DNA from: Phoenix dactylifera
Lineage: Eukaryota > Streptophyta > Magnoliopsida > Arecales > Arecaceae
NCBI RefSeq assembly: GCF_009389715.1
Contig: NC_052407.1
Location: 3,599,154-3,663,153 of the forward strand
Reading direction: 5' to 3'
DNA length: 64,000 nucleotides
The notes under the pieces are model-generated. The model was given only the letters and a program-made list of their open reading frames with translations. It had not been told where the DNA came from and ran no database searches. Positions 1 to 12,915 of this stretch are shown piece by piece. The position numbers and the translations under genes were made by a program. The number at the start of each line of letters is the position of its first letter. Position 1 is the stretch's first letter.

Positions 1-2
1 CA

Positions 3-179
3 GAACCGTCCCATGAATCAGAAACAGGTAACAATGATGATGTTATTGAGGTACATCACGGAATTGACTGGAAATGGGTTGTTATTGGTGGAACGGTGGC
101 CGTTGTCTGTGGGCTTCAGACCGGTCTTATTGGTAAGGCTCTGTTATTTGGAGCTGCAAGGAGGCTTGCAAGGAAGTGA
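3..179 (+). CDS. C-terminal exon of an unrecognised single-pass membrane protein (partial)
   Basis: Reading from base 3 gives 58 open codons ending in TGA at 177-179. An acidic, polar stretch (ESETGNNDDVIEV) is followed by a hydrophobic segment of about 20 residues starting WKWVVIGGTVAVVCGL, and then a basic tail ending ARRLARK. This is the usual make-up of the end of a tail-anchored or single-pass membrane protein. The start and earlier exons lie outside the window, and I do not recognise the family. The other frames look non-coding: the frame opening with ATG at 13 is hydrophobic throughout and lacks this organised composition. The gene is convergent with the glycosyltransferase at 1330-4743. 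Confidence 0.55.
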   Translation, partial: EPSHESETGNNDDVIEVHHGIDWKWVVIGGTVAVVCGLQTGLIGKALLFGAARRLARK

Positions 180-1329
180 GAGTGACCTTCCGTCCGGAAT
201 GTGTTTTGAGGGACCAATCTCTGATTCCTATTTAAATACGGGAATGTTATAAATGACGGTAAAGCTGCTTAAATATGATATTTTATATTCAGGATTATAG
301 CTTTGTGTTGCACTGGTTTGTATGATATTCTCATCTTAATTTATGATAGTATATACCTAATAGTCTGCTAAGTCTGCTTGATATGCATACTGAAACTGAC
401 CCATGTCTGTGGTAGTGTCATGGCTGGTTATAAGCTTTAACTGAACCAGGAATAAGGTACGTAATTGAGGAAAAAGGTATGTAGTTTATGTTGGTGAGGT
501 TTATCTTTAGGTCTTATCATTTTGAAGAGCTAAAAAGTTATTCTAGATTGAAGCAAAAATTTCAGTATATCTTAGAGAATATTAACAATCATTGGGAAAA
601 TGTAAATTACTGCAGGAAAGGTAATTTAGAAAATCTACCAATTGCGGCACGTCTCTATGAAGACTTCACATCTTTTACTTCTCATATGCATGCTTTAAAA
701 CACTTGTTTCAACTCAAAATATGACACCTATGAAGCTTTTGGTCCTGGAGGAATCACTTGCAGATATCAAATTGTAACCACGCCCTACCATGCAGAAAAC
801 ATAGAAAATTAATTAGAGCAGCTCAAGCGAGTATCATGTTGGACTGCAATACCTGCTGCCAAGTTTCATCAAAACATTGATGGGGAGACATACCTTCATG
901 CTTGGGGCTTACATGATGATATGTAAATAAATTATGCTGATAAATTCAGGTTTTCAGTTCATATGAATCTTCATGAGAGTGAGAAATGCAGCAAATTAAG
1001 TTCCAAAGTCTAACGGCAAGAGCTCATCCCTCTAAATAAAATAAAGGGCTGCTTTGCCTCCTTTTTCACCCAAAAAACAAAAAACAATTTGCAAGAGTAT
1101 GCGTTGCATTTGATCCATCATCGGCTTTTAAAGCATTGTCTGACATATTCAATGACACTGGTTTAATTTGATAACAGCTCCTGATAAACTGTTCTTAATT
1201 AATTGCAACTAATCATTCGATAACATTGTTCTTCCACCAACGAGACCAAACTAGAGAAACAATTAATTAGGCGCATACTCCAAGGTGGTTTAGTTCTAAC
1301 TCCAATTTAGACTCTTCTCCTCCCCCCAG
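180..1329. other. Convergent intergenic stretch, probably two 3' UTRs
   Basis: AT-rich sequence between the stop of the partial membrane-protein gene and the stop of the UGT on the other strand. AATAAA-like hexamers occur near 925 and 1037. No conserved coding segment or repeat was recognised. Confidence 0.4.
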
Positions 1330-4300
1330 TCAAAACTGCGAGGCACTACGATCCTTGGCCTTTGCATTCAGATACCCCACAAGCTCATTTAGGCTCTGAT
1401 CAGAACTCCCACCCTCACGCAATGCCTTCTTGGCCAAATCCCTCAATCTCCTCGAATTCCTTCTAATCTCCTCACTCTTTTCCCCATGCATCACCTCCCT
1501 TATGCACCTCTCGACCTCATCCCTAAGAAAGATCCTCTTCTCCCCTGCTCTCACCCTCCTGCCAACCCTCCACATATCCTCCACGTACTTGGCATTCGTC
1601 GGCTGGTCGGTCCAAAGCGGCATCGCAACCACCGGCACCCCGAAGCTCAGCGTTTCCAGCGTCGAGTTCCAGCCGCAGTGCGTCGCAAAGCATCCCACGG
1701 CCTCATGGCCCAAGACAGCAAGCTGCGGGCTCCACTTCACGAGGAGTCCCTTCTCCGGTGGCTCTTCAATGAATTCGCGAGGGAGGTTCTTCCTGTCAGG
1801 GCCCTTCACCACCCACAGGAAGTACTCGTCGCTCGCCTTGAGGCCAGATGCCAATTCCTCCATCTGCTCGACTCCTAAGGATGCAAAGCTGCCGAAGGAG
1901 ACGTAGACCACGGAGCCAGGTGGCTTCGCATCGAGCCACTTCATGCAGCTATCCTTCTCAGCTTCAAAGGTGCTCATGCCGTAGGTGTCGCTTCCGTCGT
2001 GCTTGTCCACGTCCATCAACGGCACGCATGGCCCGATGGTCCTCGCATGCATATATTTCTTCAAGCATCGTACCACCTTTCCAATTGAACCGGAAATAAA
2101 GCAAAAGATTATTGGAAAACGGAAGGAGCGTCCGAATTAAAACGCGGTTTATTTACTAAAGGACCATGTTAGTGTGCAGGAACAAGTCTTTCCTGACTGC
2201 AGTTGTTAAAGAAAAAAAAGGATTAAATTGCAGGATTTGTGAATGGTTCTATGGTTGTTGTTCAGTAATTTAATATGAAATGTACAACTCCATCAGTGAT
2301 GGAGATTTTTTTCTTTGATTTATAGAGTATCGAATAATTCTTTAATTTAGAATACTAAATCAACTCCATACTTATTAATAATAAGCACATATAATGTTAA
2401 AGGTCACATTTATAAATTTGCAACCGATTTACATATGATCATCTCTAAAATAGCCAATGACTTGGATAATCTTGTGCTGCTTTGACATGCTATGCACTTG
2501 CCAGAACTTCTCTTGCAACATATTTTAAAGACGGCATCGGTCAAATATGTCAGGAACAACTATCTAGTACTGTTCCGTTCTCTAATTTTCAAAGCCATTA
2601 CTGCTGGATCTCTAAAGCCGGCCAACATAGTGTAAAGTAAAAAGAAATTGTTAATTACTGCATTTCAACATGAACCTACTTAAACTAAATTTCTTTTCCA
2701 AGAAGTGAATGACCCTTTATGTTGTATCAGAAAGACAACATAGAAAACAAAAGGATAACATCCAAAGTTGCAAGAAATCTTGAAGATTCAGTAAAACCTC
2801 TAATTTAGCATAATCACATTAGCTTGTCAGGATATATTTTTCTTAATAAGAAAACATCAACTATCTATTTTACAATACTATAAATTCTGCAACCATGGAA
2901 TAGTCAGTATGAATTGAAAAACCATTGACTACTATTGTTTCACTTGGAAAATGTTTGAGGCTTTCATTGCTTCAAGAAATAGCATCCTACGTACTACATG
3001 TGACTCCTAAAAGATGCCATCTTATAGGATTTTGCATTAACTATTTTATAGTTTAATTCAGACTCAATCTATAGATATAATGGTGACTGTATATGGCATG
3101 AAAAAGATCTGAATTGTGATATGAAATTGCCTCATTTTCATATACTTTGCTTATTTTTTATTCCTACATATTTATGTCTATATGCAGGCCAACTTTTTAC
3201 CAATGTACTTCTTAGTAGATCAAGTGAAATATATGTTTAGTCTTACATCAATTATATATTGGATAGATCTTGTATATTTATACAGAATCAAGAAATCCAA
3301 ATGATACGTTCTTCCAACAAGTTTTTTTAGATGAGGTTCTGGATTGTTAATATTTCATGAATCATCTAATAGATAAATTTAAAGACCTAGTGGTGCCACA
3401 GAGAAATGTTGCTCAAAAGGTGAATCAGATGATGTGCAGCTTTTTTTTCTTATTGCTCCATTGCTTGGCGGACTACAAGATGCCAAATCAAAAGGAACAA
3501 TTGGAAAGTTGCACGCCAATTGAGTTGACTTATTAACTTCTGATTTTAGAACTACTTTTGTCCTCACTCTTTAAGCAGCATTTAACACCGGACACGACAC
3601 CGTCGTACAGTTGGGATGCATGATATCACTCTCCAGTTGAAAATCCCTGCTGTATATATCGACCATTGTAGTTTAGTCTACCATAATTTTGAAACAAATG
3701 CATTCAAGATAACAGATGCATTTGCACAAGATGCATGCCCCAAGGTGGAAGAACGGGTATTTAATGGTTTTATAGATACATTTGCATTATATATAGGTCA
3801 GAATTACTTTTTTCGTTGAGCTAGATGAGGAGATCAGACCTCCTATTTAGGTCTTTGCAAACAATACTTCTTCATTTCCCTTTTTCTCTTCAGAAAACAA
3901 TCAGATTTTAAGTATGACAGCTGATAGCTTAGATCTAGGTCGTGTGTGGTTTTTGTTAGAATACACTGAATCAAGGGTATGGGTCTAGTAAATTAAAACT
4001 CATGACAAGGAACCATGAGTCATCAACAGCTTCCAAAAATATAGCATGCGGTGCAGTGCATGTGTTCATACATATCAATGCAAGCGTGAGAAAAGAAGAT
4101 AGCTATTTAAAACACATCTCACCTCGCTCTCCAACTCATCGAATGAATTGAATAGGACCCAGTCATCCTTCTCCGTCTTGAACTGATTCAGAGCGTATGC
4201 GGTGAGGGTCGGGTATGATCCATCCCTGAAAGCAAATGAAGGGAAATCCGATCTCTCCATCGGCGGCAAACCCTCGAAGGACTCAATAGCTTGCACCCTG

Positions 4301-4743
4301 GGGACATCAAGCTTCCCTTCACGGACATAGTAGTAAATAGCACTTACAGCGCATGACTGCGTCGAGAAAGCAATCACCGGCAGGCCGAACTTCTTGGCCA
4401 CCGCGAGGCCCCACGGCACATAGCTGTCGTAAATCATGCAGGTGAAGGGAGTGTTAGACTTCTCATGGGCCAGGATCAGCTCCTCGAGGGTCTTGGAGCC
4501 GAACTCGTCGAGCTTTTGGAAGTAGTCTTCGAGGCTGACGGCGGACTGCATGCCGCCTTCGTCATGGCCGTCGGAGATGGGCTCGACGGAGACCGGGCCA
4601 GCGTCGACGTCGATGGTGTTGATGATGAAGCGGGTGACGACGATGGTGGTCCGGGGGCCCTTGACGGCCAGCCGCTTCGCAAACTGGAGCATGGGGTTGA
4701 TGTGGCTCTGCATGGGATATGGGAGGACCAAGACATGGGCCAT
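1330..4743 (-). CDS. Family-1 UDP-glycosyltransferase, UGT74-like (two exons)
   Basis: The enzyme transfers a sugar, usually glucose from UDP-glucose, to small acceptors such as hormones or phenolics in the cytosol. Exon 1 runs 4743-4123 and exon 2 runs 2076-1330; joining GAG|GTGAGA to AG|GTGGTA keeps the frame and gives 455 residues, normal for the family. The N-terminus carries the motif PYPMQSHINPML with the expected catalytic His at about residue 14. The PSPG donor-sugar box (residues about 322-365) begins WSPQLAVLGHEAVGCF, contains HCGWNST, and ends WTDQ; the final Gln is typical of UDP-glucose users. The N-terminal sequence and the DELESEV intron site resemble group L (UGT74: salicylate, auxin or crocetin glucosyltransferases), but the acceptor cannot be read from sequence. 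The gene looks intact. Its 2046-bp intron holds a retroelement LTR fragment. Confidence 0.93.
3234..3351 (+). repeat. Solo LTR of a TRIM-like family, in the UGT intron
   Basis: The stretch opens TGTTTAGTCTTACATCA and ends in a GGATTGTTA-type terminus. It shares the order of blocks seen at 63299-63394 (+) and 37887-38215 (-): an ACATC..TTAT start, a GGATAGATCTTG block, a TATA-like patch, a CTTCC block and the GAGGTTCTGGATTGTTA end. The differences point to an old insertion. It lies opposite to the direction of UGT transcription. Confidence 0.6.
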
Positions 4744-4800
4744 GGCGGTGTGTGCGGCTTTGGGATTCTTTCTCCTTTAGTGGGATGAAAGGGCGTTGGT

Positions 4801-4811
4801 GTTTATATAAA
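4801..4811 (-). promoter_or_regulatory. TATA box of the UGT gene
   Basis: On the minus strand the sequence reads CTTTATATAAAC, about 60 bp upstream of the UGT start codon at 4743. That predicts transcription starting near 4775 and a short 5' leader of about 30 bp. Confidence 0.6.
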
Positions 4812-6910
4812 GAGAGAGGAAGGGTGGAGCGAATGCACTCTTGCTAGGGTTGGTGTGAGGACAGAATTGAAATAAATACGGCATAGCTGGCAGACAAAGG
4901 TTTATGGTAACCAAAGCCACTGGTGCCAGATTCTCGTTTCGAGATTCGATTCATATTAGTATAATATAGTTCGATACGAATTTTTTTTAGCGTACCTAAT
5001 ATCGGTATGCCATCCTTATCAAACATCTATATTAAATCAGTACACTACGCACTGCAAAAAAATTAAACATTACCGATGATTTTTATTTTCTATATCGATG
5101 CTTATAAGTGTTGTTGGTTTTATTAGCAATGCTTCATAAAACGTTACAAAAGTGTCAGCAATACGAGCGTATGGTACATTTCATACTGTCTGATTCAGAT
5201 TGATATGGCATAATGTTGTCTTATTGTACGAAGAATTGTCTACCTGTTAATATGTGAAATGGACCGGTAGTCATTATTTTCTTTTTTTCCTAAGTTTATC
5301 ATTTTATTTTCTGCAGCGAATTGAAGGGTAGAAATGGTGGAATGACACGGATCAGTAGTTGCTTTCTCTTGGTGTTCATGTCTGGATCCACTGTGTATGG
5401 GAGATCAGGGTAGTTGCTCTCCGTTTTCCTTCATGTTTGTATCAACTTTAATTAAATGATATTTTTATTGCCTTCCCTAAATACCCCGTCCGTGTTCATG
5501 ATGATAAGTGATATAAATTTTTCTTTATATATATATAAACAGGAAGGGGTTAATTTTCTTCTTCTTTTTGCTTGCTTTCTGCTTATTCCATCATCTTCAG
5601 AATTGATCCCAACCAGCATCGAACCCCTAATCTCTTGCCGATTTTTTAAGCGGAGCAAATGCTGGGTGGTAGGATGGTTTATTGCTTAAAATGATAAATT
5701 TCAAGTTTGAATACTCATGCACAATTTAGAAATAAGATATTATCTTATGGAAAGTAACATAATTAAATAATCTCATTTTTCACTATTAAAAAATGAAGGT
5801 TGTTATAAAATTAGCAGCTAGCTTTTTTCTTTAATATTATCTTAGAGTGGATAACGATGGTTGTTGGGATGGATTATTTTACTTCCTAAAAATCCAGCGC
5901 AATGCTTTTCTAGGTAAATTGCCTGCTATTTTCTCATTTTAACAGTAAATAATAGTTTTAGAGAAAACTACATTATATGAGGAGACTTTCTTAAAATAAT
6001 AGTTTTAAAAAATGACTTTCTTTTGCTTTTCCCCTCTCTCTCTCTCTCTTCGGGTCCATTCGGGCCGAGTTGGGTCCATTCGGTAAATCCAAACCCGATC
6101 CAGAAAATGATTCGGGCCCAATTTTAGGATCCAATCCGGACCCGTGGGTCCTAAAATTCGGATCGGGTCGGGTCGGGTCGGGTCACGGGTTGACCCAACC
6201 CATTTGCAGTTTAGAAATCATAGTATTGCCGAAACTCTGATCCCAGGAGATTTGTTAAGAATGCCCAATTTTCACTACAGGTCAGACAACAGCTGCTGGA
6301 CCATATTTAGTAGTATAATGAAACCTATCTATGCATGCGTGAGTCCTAGATGGTCTTTAATTTCTTAGTTTCAATTACACATCTAAAGCATATACGACTC
6401 GTATCTTGAGGAGGCAGGATGTAGCTCAAGTCATGATATTTGGACACTCCTCACCTTCAGATAATTATATATCGAATAGGCTTTAGAAGGGGAAAATGGC
6501 TTGGAGATTCAAGATGTAGCTAAAAGATTATATTTAATTTTTTGTAAATTTCATATTACATTGTGGCCCTATCTAGATAGTCGTGTGGCATCGTTTCTCA
6601 GATAATTAGAGAATCTTGATCATGTAATCCAAAACCCTCATGATGCTAAAGATCATCTTTTGGTCCACTCAAACAATCGTCTGCATGCACTTGCATTGAT
6701 GTGGCTGCTCCCGTGCAATTGGCCATGCACACAATAGTAGCACAAGACTTGTAAGGAAGTTATTGCTTAGGTGTTCCCTTCTGCATTTGTAGAAATCTAC
6801 TTAGAAAATCCTGTTCATGAGTTCATCTTTTTAACATGTTTAAATGGAATATAATACCCCAATTTATTAGAGATTATGTGATGTAGGGTTTTTTCGATCA
6901 GGACAATTTC
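4812..6910. other. Intergenic stretch upstream of the UGT
   Basis: No coding region is supported. A diverged piece at about 4915-5200 resembles the GTAC-rich element better seen at 49225-49440. Around 6050-6210 there is a CGGGT/ACCCG-rich block, including four GGG runs separated by TC at 6165-6182. The rest is unremarkable AT-rich DNA. Confidence 0.4.
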
Positions 6911-7671
6911 TATAAGACCCAGGCGAGCTAGGCCTGACCTGGATTAAAGTCAGCAGGCCCAGCCGGCTTTGCTCCATCAAAACAGGGGATCACAATTTCC
7001 TGACCGAAACGCTCGAACAACTGTTAGAGATAGTTGTAACCGCCGAACAACTGTAACCGCCGAACGACCGTAACCGCCCAATAGCTGTAACCTTCGAACG
7101 ACTGGTTGATACAACCGTCCGAGCTTATCCTCTTCCTCTGGGGGTTAAAAAACCCCCACTCCACCTGAACCTCCACCCATCATTCTTCTCCTTCCTCTTT
7201 TCTCCCTCCTCCATCTTCCTCCCTTTCTTATCTCCCTCCCTTCCTTTCCTCTTCCCTTCTTCCTTCCTCTGTTGTGTCACTCATATACCTCTATTTTATT
7301 TTTCTCTCTAAGTAAATAAGATTAGTAGGGGCGAAGGTTGGCTTGGAGGTCGTACTAGCAAGCTTGATAATTTTGTAGAAAAATTTTAATATTTTAAATT
7401 GACTATTAATTTGCAATTAATGATTTTCTGAATTTTGAGAATTATGGGTTTGGTATATATATTTTGATTTAGAAGCTCTAAACCAATATTGATTTTATTT
7501 AATAAATAATGAAACTGGATTCCTATTTAATTTATTATTTTTATGTTGGATTTGAAAGTTAAATGTAATGTTGCCTTCGTTTTATCGTGGGTTGTACCCC
7601 TCGGTAGCACAGTTGTTTCGTGCTGTGGATCTGGGGCACGATAAATCAAGCTCTGAATCTGGGGCATGACA
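6911..7671 (+). repeat. 5' LTR of the split retrotransposon
   Basis: This 761-bp LTR matches 8020-8360 in its first part and 12520-12910 in its second. It contains CCGAACAACTGTAACCG repeats near 7010-7080 and a CT-rich tract at about 7175-7270. Its first dinucleotide is TA, against TG in the 3' copy. Confidence 0.75.
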
Positions 7672-8432
7672 AAAATGGTATCAGAGCAATAGGTTTAATC
7701 ATGGATAAAACTTAAAGTTTAGCAATGAATAGTTAGGTCTCATTTAGTTAGGTTCCATATAGTTGAATAAGAAAAAATAGATTTTCTTAACTATAGAAAT
7801 CGATTAATGTTAGTATTTTGATAGGTGACAATGAGCAACAAAAAGAGAAGGTTAGGGTTAATACAAACCATTCTAGAGTTTTGGGCCTCAGAAGAGTTTG
7901 TTTAGATCAGAGTTGCGCAATAAAAGTTTGGTGGAGTAGAAAATACTAAGTATTTTTATTTATTAATGAGCGAAGGTATGTTAAGTTTTGAAGATGGAAC
8001 TTTTTTAAAGAGAGAAGAGTGTAAGATCCAGGCTAGCTGGGCCTGACCTGAAACAAAGTCTGCAGGCCCAGCTGGGCTTTGCTCCATCAGAACAAGGGAT
8101 TGCGGTCCCCTACCCAAGCAGCTCCACGACGGCCATTAGAGGCCGTTATAATCGCCGAACAGCCGTAACCTCCGAACAACCGGCTTGTGCAACCGTCTGA
8201 GCTTATCATCTTCCAATGGAGGTTATAAAAAACCCCACTCCACCCGAACCTCCACCCATCGTTCTTCTCCTTCCTCCTTCCTTCTCCCTCCTCCATCTTC
8301 CTCCCTTTCTCCTCTCCTCCCTTCCTTTCTCTCTTCCCTTCTTCCTTCTTTTGCTTGGGTTCACCGTGCCCTAGCTTGTGTCGCTGGAGGTTGGGATTGC
8401 AGCGCCTCACCAAAGCGAGGTAAGGTCTTCCA

Positions 8433-10990
8433 TGTTGGGAATTGTATCCTAATAGTCAACCCTCAGCATATTGATGATTGAATTTTGTAAATAAATTGAT
8501 AAATTAATAAAGTGTTATTTGGCATTATTCATCATTTTACATCTTCAAATGAACTCTTATATGATGAAGTCCTTAGGACTTATTAATGATAAAGGAGGAT
8601 TTATCTTCAAGTCCTTAAATCAGTTCGCGACCAAATGAGATATGTTGTTACTAGGATGACAGTCTTATCGAGATTAGGTCATTGTGTGACATATACGTTG
8701 GTTGTCCTCCTAACCAAGGAGTGTAGAGACACTGGTATGCCACACAGGTAAAGTGTAGGAGTACATTTCACTGAACGTGACCAATTTCGGAACGCTCTAC
8801 TGTCAAGAGATGTTCCGAGTGGATATGGGTATAAGTTTGGCCCTCTGACCTGAGACCGCAACCTGTGACTAGCAAGCAACTCATTGTACTTTGGTACTGG
8901 ACTATCTGGATTTCTAATTCAGTGACGGAAGGTCACTGGGTGCAGTCAAGTACTTGCATAGTCAGTTGTGAGTCGAGATGGAATTGACCCCTCTTGGAAA
9001 CAGGAGATAATGTCTTGTGATTAATTTAGCAAAACCTTGGCCAGGGTAACCCAGTGAGGAGTCACGAGATATCTAAAGTTAATCACATAATGGATATACT
9101 AATTATAGGGTTGACAGTGAGCTCTAAGTCATCCTGGCATTAGGAGTCAAAGGGATTGAATTATACAGTAACCATAGTTCAGGGTTCCAGAATATTTGCT
9201 TCGCATATATTCGGCCTATCCGAACGTCGGGTACCATTGCTAGATGGTCACATCGATTAGTGTAGGAAGTCGTTCCTATACTACCGGCTTAGGTTCGAAC
9301 CCATGAGGTCACACGCATAGAAGATTCCTGATTGATCAAGAAGGCTGATGAATGATTAAGAATCATTCAGGAGTAATTTGGTCAATTCGATTGATAAATT
9401 ATCTTATAAAATAATTAAAGTAATTATCGAAGGATTAATTAGTAATTAGTTTGCTAATGAACTCAATTGGATTGAATAATTAGACTAAGGATGAGCCAAA
9501 TTGAATTAGATTCAATTCTGGGCTCAATCAGGATTTTTGACCTAATTGGATTAGGTCTGAATCAAGAGGACTTAGGTTGACCAAATTAAATTAGATTAAA
9601 TTTGTGCTTAATTAGGGATTGACCTAATTGGATTAGGTTCAACCCATGGTAATTGGATCATTCTAATTGTTAGGATTTAATTAAATTAAATAGGTTTGAT
9701 CTAAAACTGTTCGGATCTTGAAATCCACTTGTCACATATCCATGCATGGCGCCATAAATTAATTTTTAATATGATTAAAAATTAATTTAATTTATTTAAT
9801 GGTGCCATGGGATACTTGGCAACATCATGGACCTCTTTCATCATCAGATGGGGTGACATGGAGAGATAAATTCATGAAAAGAATTGGATAAGATCAAATT
9901 TTCTCTCTTCATGGCATATGTCATCCTTATCTTTATCTTACTTCTAATTAAGGTTGAATTTCGAATTTAATCACCACAAAATCACCACGTGACTCTCTAA
10001 TCTGATTGGAGGCATGGAAATTTCGAAATTGAAAGAGGAAAGTGGCAACATGGTGAATGGTTTAGATTAGATCAAGCTTCATCATGTAATGGCGCATGAA
10101 CTTGAATTTTGAATTCAAAATTCAAAACCCCACAAAATCCTCCTCAAATATGGGATGGTTGGCATGAAGTTAGAGAGGATAGCAACATTAAAAGGACCTC
10201 CATCAGCTGGTGGTCGAATTAAAGAAAAAAAGAGAGAAAAAGAAGAAAACAAAGGGAAAAGAAAAGAGAGGAACCCTAGTTCATGCATGGAAAAATTCTG
10301 CATTCAATCTAGCCGACTTCTTCCTCCTCTAAGTCCATCAAGCCATTAGTGTTAGGGGTCCCTGATCATAAGAGTCTTTAGATCAGATCTAAGTCCTCTT
10401 CAATCCCTCTAAACCTTTCCTCCAAGTTCTTCCAAGAAGGCGGATCAAAAGTTGATAGCGTTGGGAAGATCAAATTTCAGCCTCAAGAAATTCTGCGCAA
10501 GCTAGCACTTCCGCAGAATTGGATCTCTTCAGGAACTTCGCGTGTACTTCTCATAGAGACCATTCATGTGCGTGACTGCGAAGTCAAGGATCATATCCAC
10601 AACTTTCATCCATCATAAAAGGTATTAATCTAGCATTAATCATTTATTATGGTGTCAAGATGTAGGTCCGATTCTCCGAGGTTTTACCCTCTTTTGGGGC
10701 TCCTCACGGAGATATCTCCAGAATCCATTCGATGGATATTCGAAGATTAATCAGAATAGAGTGTTTACCTTTCAGATCTGATAGTTAATCATGCATGAAA
10801 GTTTTAGCATAATTGTTTAAACGATTTCGGCATAATCTTATGTATTCTTAAGGTACTGATTTCTAGATTTGATCTTGTAAGCATACATGAATTAAATTGT
10901 TTGATTCGGTTTTTCCGCTGCATTTTAAAACTTAAAAAGTACTACGTATGGCTTAATCCCCCTTATGAAGGGGTACGTAGGCAACCCGAT
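8433..10990 (+). mobile_element. Nested solo LTR (or long LTR fragment) inside the 3' LTR
   Basis: At 8433 the host LTR sequence breaks and a new one begins TGTTGGGAATTGTATCC, a typical TG-initiated LTR start. It continues for about 2.5 kb without coding sequence. The right end is not resolved: candidates are near CCGCTGCA (10914-10921) or the GGTTCAGCCA at about 11000. No clear partner for the TTCCA that precedes the left edge was found. No second copy of the start is present, so a solo LTR is the simplest reading. Confidence 0.5.
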
Positions 10991-11161
10991 CAGGTTCAGC
11001 CATGGTTTTCAAAAAAAAAAAAAAAAAATTCAGCATGCTTAACACCAAAGAACCTAGGATTCACTTTCATCCCATTCCCTTTCCGTCTCCTCTACTTCCT
11101 CTCCCTCCTTTCGGTCGACCGACAATGGCCGGAATCCAGCAAAGGGCCACCGGGACAAGGA

Positions 11162-11193
11162 AAAGAAGAAGAAGAAGAAGAAGAAGAAGAAGA
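11162..11193 (+). repeat. (GAA)n microsatellite
   Basis: About ten AGA/GAA triplets lie in a purine-rich block. The next 250 bases are GC-rich. The long Glu- or Arg-rich frames that result are not credible genes. Confidence 0.8.
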
Positions 11194-12098
11194 AAAGGGA
11201 GAACACTTACCTAGTGGTCATTCCCACGGTCCTTGGCCTCGCCGCAGCCGGCCCTTAGCTGTGCCACTGCCGGGACGGAGGCCTCTTCCCTCCTCTGTTC
11301 CTACCCTGCTTCCTTTGGTGGCTGCTCCAACCTGCCGCGATCCTCGACCGCAACCGTCACCGGCTTTCGGCCGCAGCCGCAGCCGCCGCCAGGCCGGAGG
11401 CCCTTCCTCCCCTTCCCCTACTTCTCAGTGGCGTGGGTTTAGAAAAGAGGGAGAAAGAGATAAAAGGGCAATGAAGAAAAGAAGAGAATAAAAGAAGAAA
11501 AAGAGAAGAAGAAGAAGAAACGATAAAAAAATGAAATAAATAAATAAATAAAAATTAGGAGAGAGAAAGAGATCCCATCTTTGGTACAACCATTCTCTCT
11601 CTACTAGATTTATAGATCCACTACAAACTTACCCAGTCGAGATCTGAAGTCTGCTCAAATCTATTTCAGATTGCTTAAAGATTTTAAATAGAGAATAGCA
11701 ACTAATTTATTTTAAAATAATTTTGATAGGTGCAGCAGAGTTGCTCAACTGAATCTAGAGATCTTTGGTCGAACAGAGTAAGTAAATCTTATACTCTTGA
11801 CTAGTTTTTAAATTTCTATTTATTTTTTTGGTATTATAAAAATATAAAAATAGTGTTAAACGTTGATGATATCATGTCTTCTTAAAATTAAGGATCAAGC
11901 ATACGATATTATGAAACTCATGATTTAGTGCGAATTAATGAATCCATAAGGACATTTAATATTTTATTCATGTATGATACAAAAAAATATAATTTGAGAA
12001 ATAGGATTTAAGAAAGTTATCTTAATAACTATGGCGAAAAGGGTCTCAGATAACTATGTATAACCCCTAAAAGTGGGGTAAATCGACATTCAATTTTT

Positions 12099-12230
12099 AC
12101 AACTCTGTCAATGGATAATAGTAGTTGGCATACGATCCTGCCAGTAGATAATAGTAGTTAGCATACAACTCTAACAACGGATAATAGTAGTTGGCATATG
12201 ACCCTCCCAACGGGTAATATTAGTTGATGT
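12099..12230 (+). repeat. Tandem repeat of about 41 bp inside the 3' LTR
   Basis: Three to four diverged units share GGATAATAGTAGTTGGCAT. They start near 12113, 12146, 12179 and 12218, with CAACTCT/GATCCTG-type linkers. They lie in the part of the 3' LTR that is missing from the 5' LTR. Confidence 0.65.
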
Positions 12231-12915
12231 TTATTGATTACGGCCCTGTCATAGATATAATAGTGATCTTAGCATTTAGTCTGAGAGTAGTAATTTGATC
12301 AATGATAAATGATTTATAATTTTATGCTATACACGAGGAACCATATTTTATAAATGATTTATGCATATATTATTGGTTTTATGACTTGTTTTTATATAAT
12401 ATACTATGAAACGATTTATTTTGTAATATTTGTTATTTTCTTTAAATGATGTATTGACAAAGAAAAACTTATGCTTGATCCGATAAGGTAGTAAAAGGTT
12501 TACTTACGGAGATGTGTGGCTCATATACCTCTATTTTATTTTTCTCCTTGGGCAAATAAGATCAGTAGGACGAAGGTTAGCTTGGAGGTTGTAATAACAA
12601 ACTTGATAATTTTGTGAAAGAATCTTAGTATTTTAAATTAACTATTAATTTGTAGTTAATATTTTTTTGAATTTTGAGGATTATGGGTTTGAAATATATG
12701 TTGCGATTTAGAAGCTCTGAACTAATATTGATTTTATTTAATAAATAATCAAATTGGATTCCTATTTATTTTATTATTTTTGTGTTGGATCTGAAAGTTA
12801 AATATAATATTAGCTTCATATTATCATAGGTTGTACCCCTCGCTAGTATGGCTGTGTCATGCTATGGATCTGAGGCACGACAAATCATGCTCTAAATATG
12901 AGGCGTGACAATTTC

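Larger units (their letters stand above)
6911..12910 (+). mobile_element. Non-autonomous LTR retrotransposon with ATTTC target duplications, split by a nested insertion
   Basis: The 5' LTR (6911-7671) starts TATAAGACCCAGG and ends GGGGCATGACA. It is followed by a primer-binding site TGGTATCAGAGC (7676-7687, complementary to initiator tRNA-Met). An internal region of only about 350 bp ends in a polypurine tract AAAGAGAGAAGAG (8008-8019). The 3' LTR starts TGTAAGATCCAGG at 8020 and ends GAGGCGTGACA at 12910. The flanks are identical 5-mers: ATTTC at 6906-6910 and at 12911-12915. The 3' LTR is interrupted from 8433 by another element. The 5' LTR lacks a stretch present in the 3' copy: its CTTCCTTCCTCT region joins directly to sequence matching 12520 onward. 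No gag or pol is present, so the element must have depended on another for movement. Confidence 0.8.

Noticed and set aside
4465-4788. Plus-strand and alternative minus frames over UGT exon 1
   Set aside because: Shadow frames of the GC-rich UGT coding sequence.
10901-11491. Long frame with Glu-rich and Arg/Pro-rich stretches
   Set aside because: It crosses a poly(A) run, a (GAA)n microsatellite and LTR sequence, with no recognisable domain.
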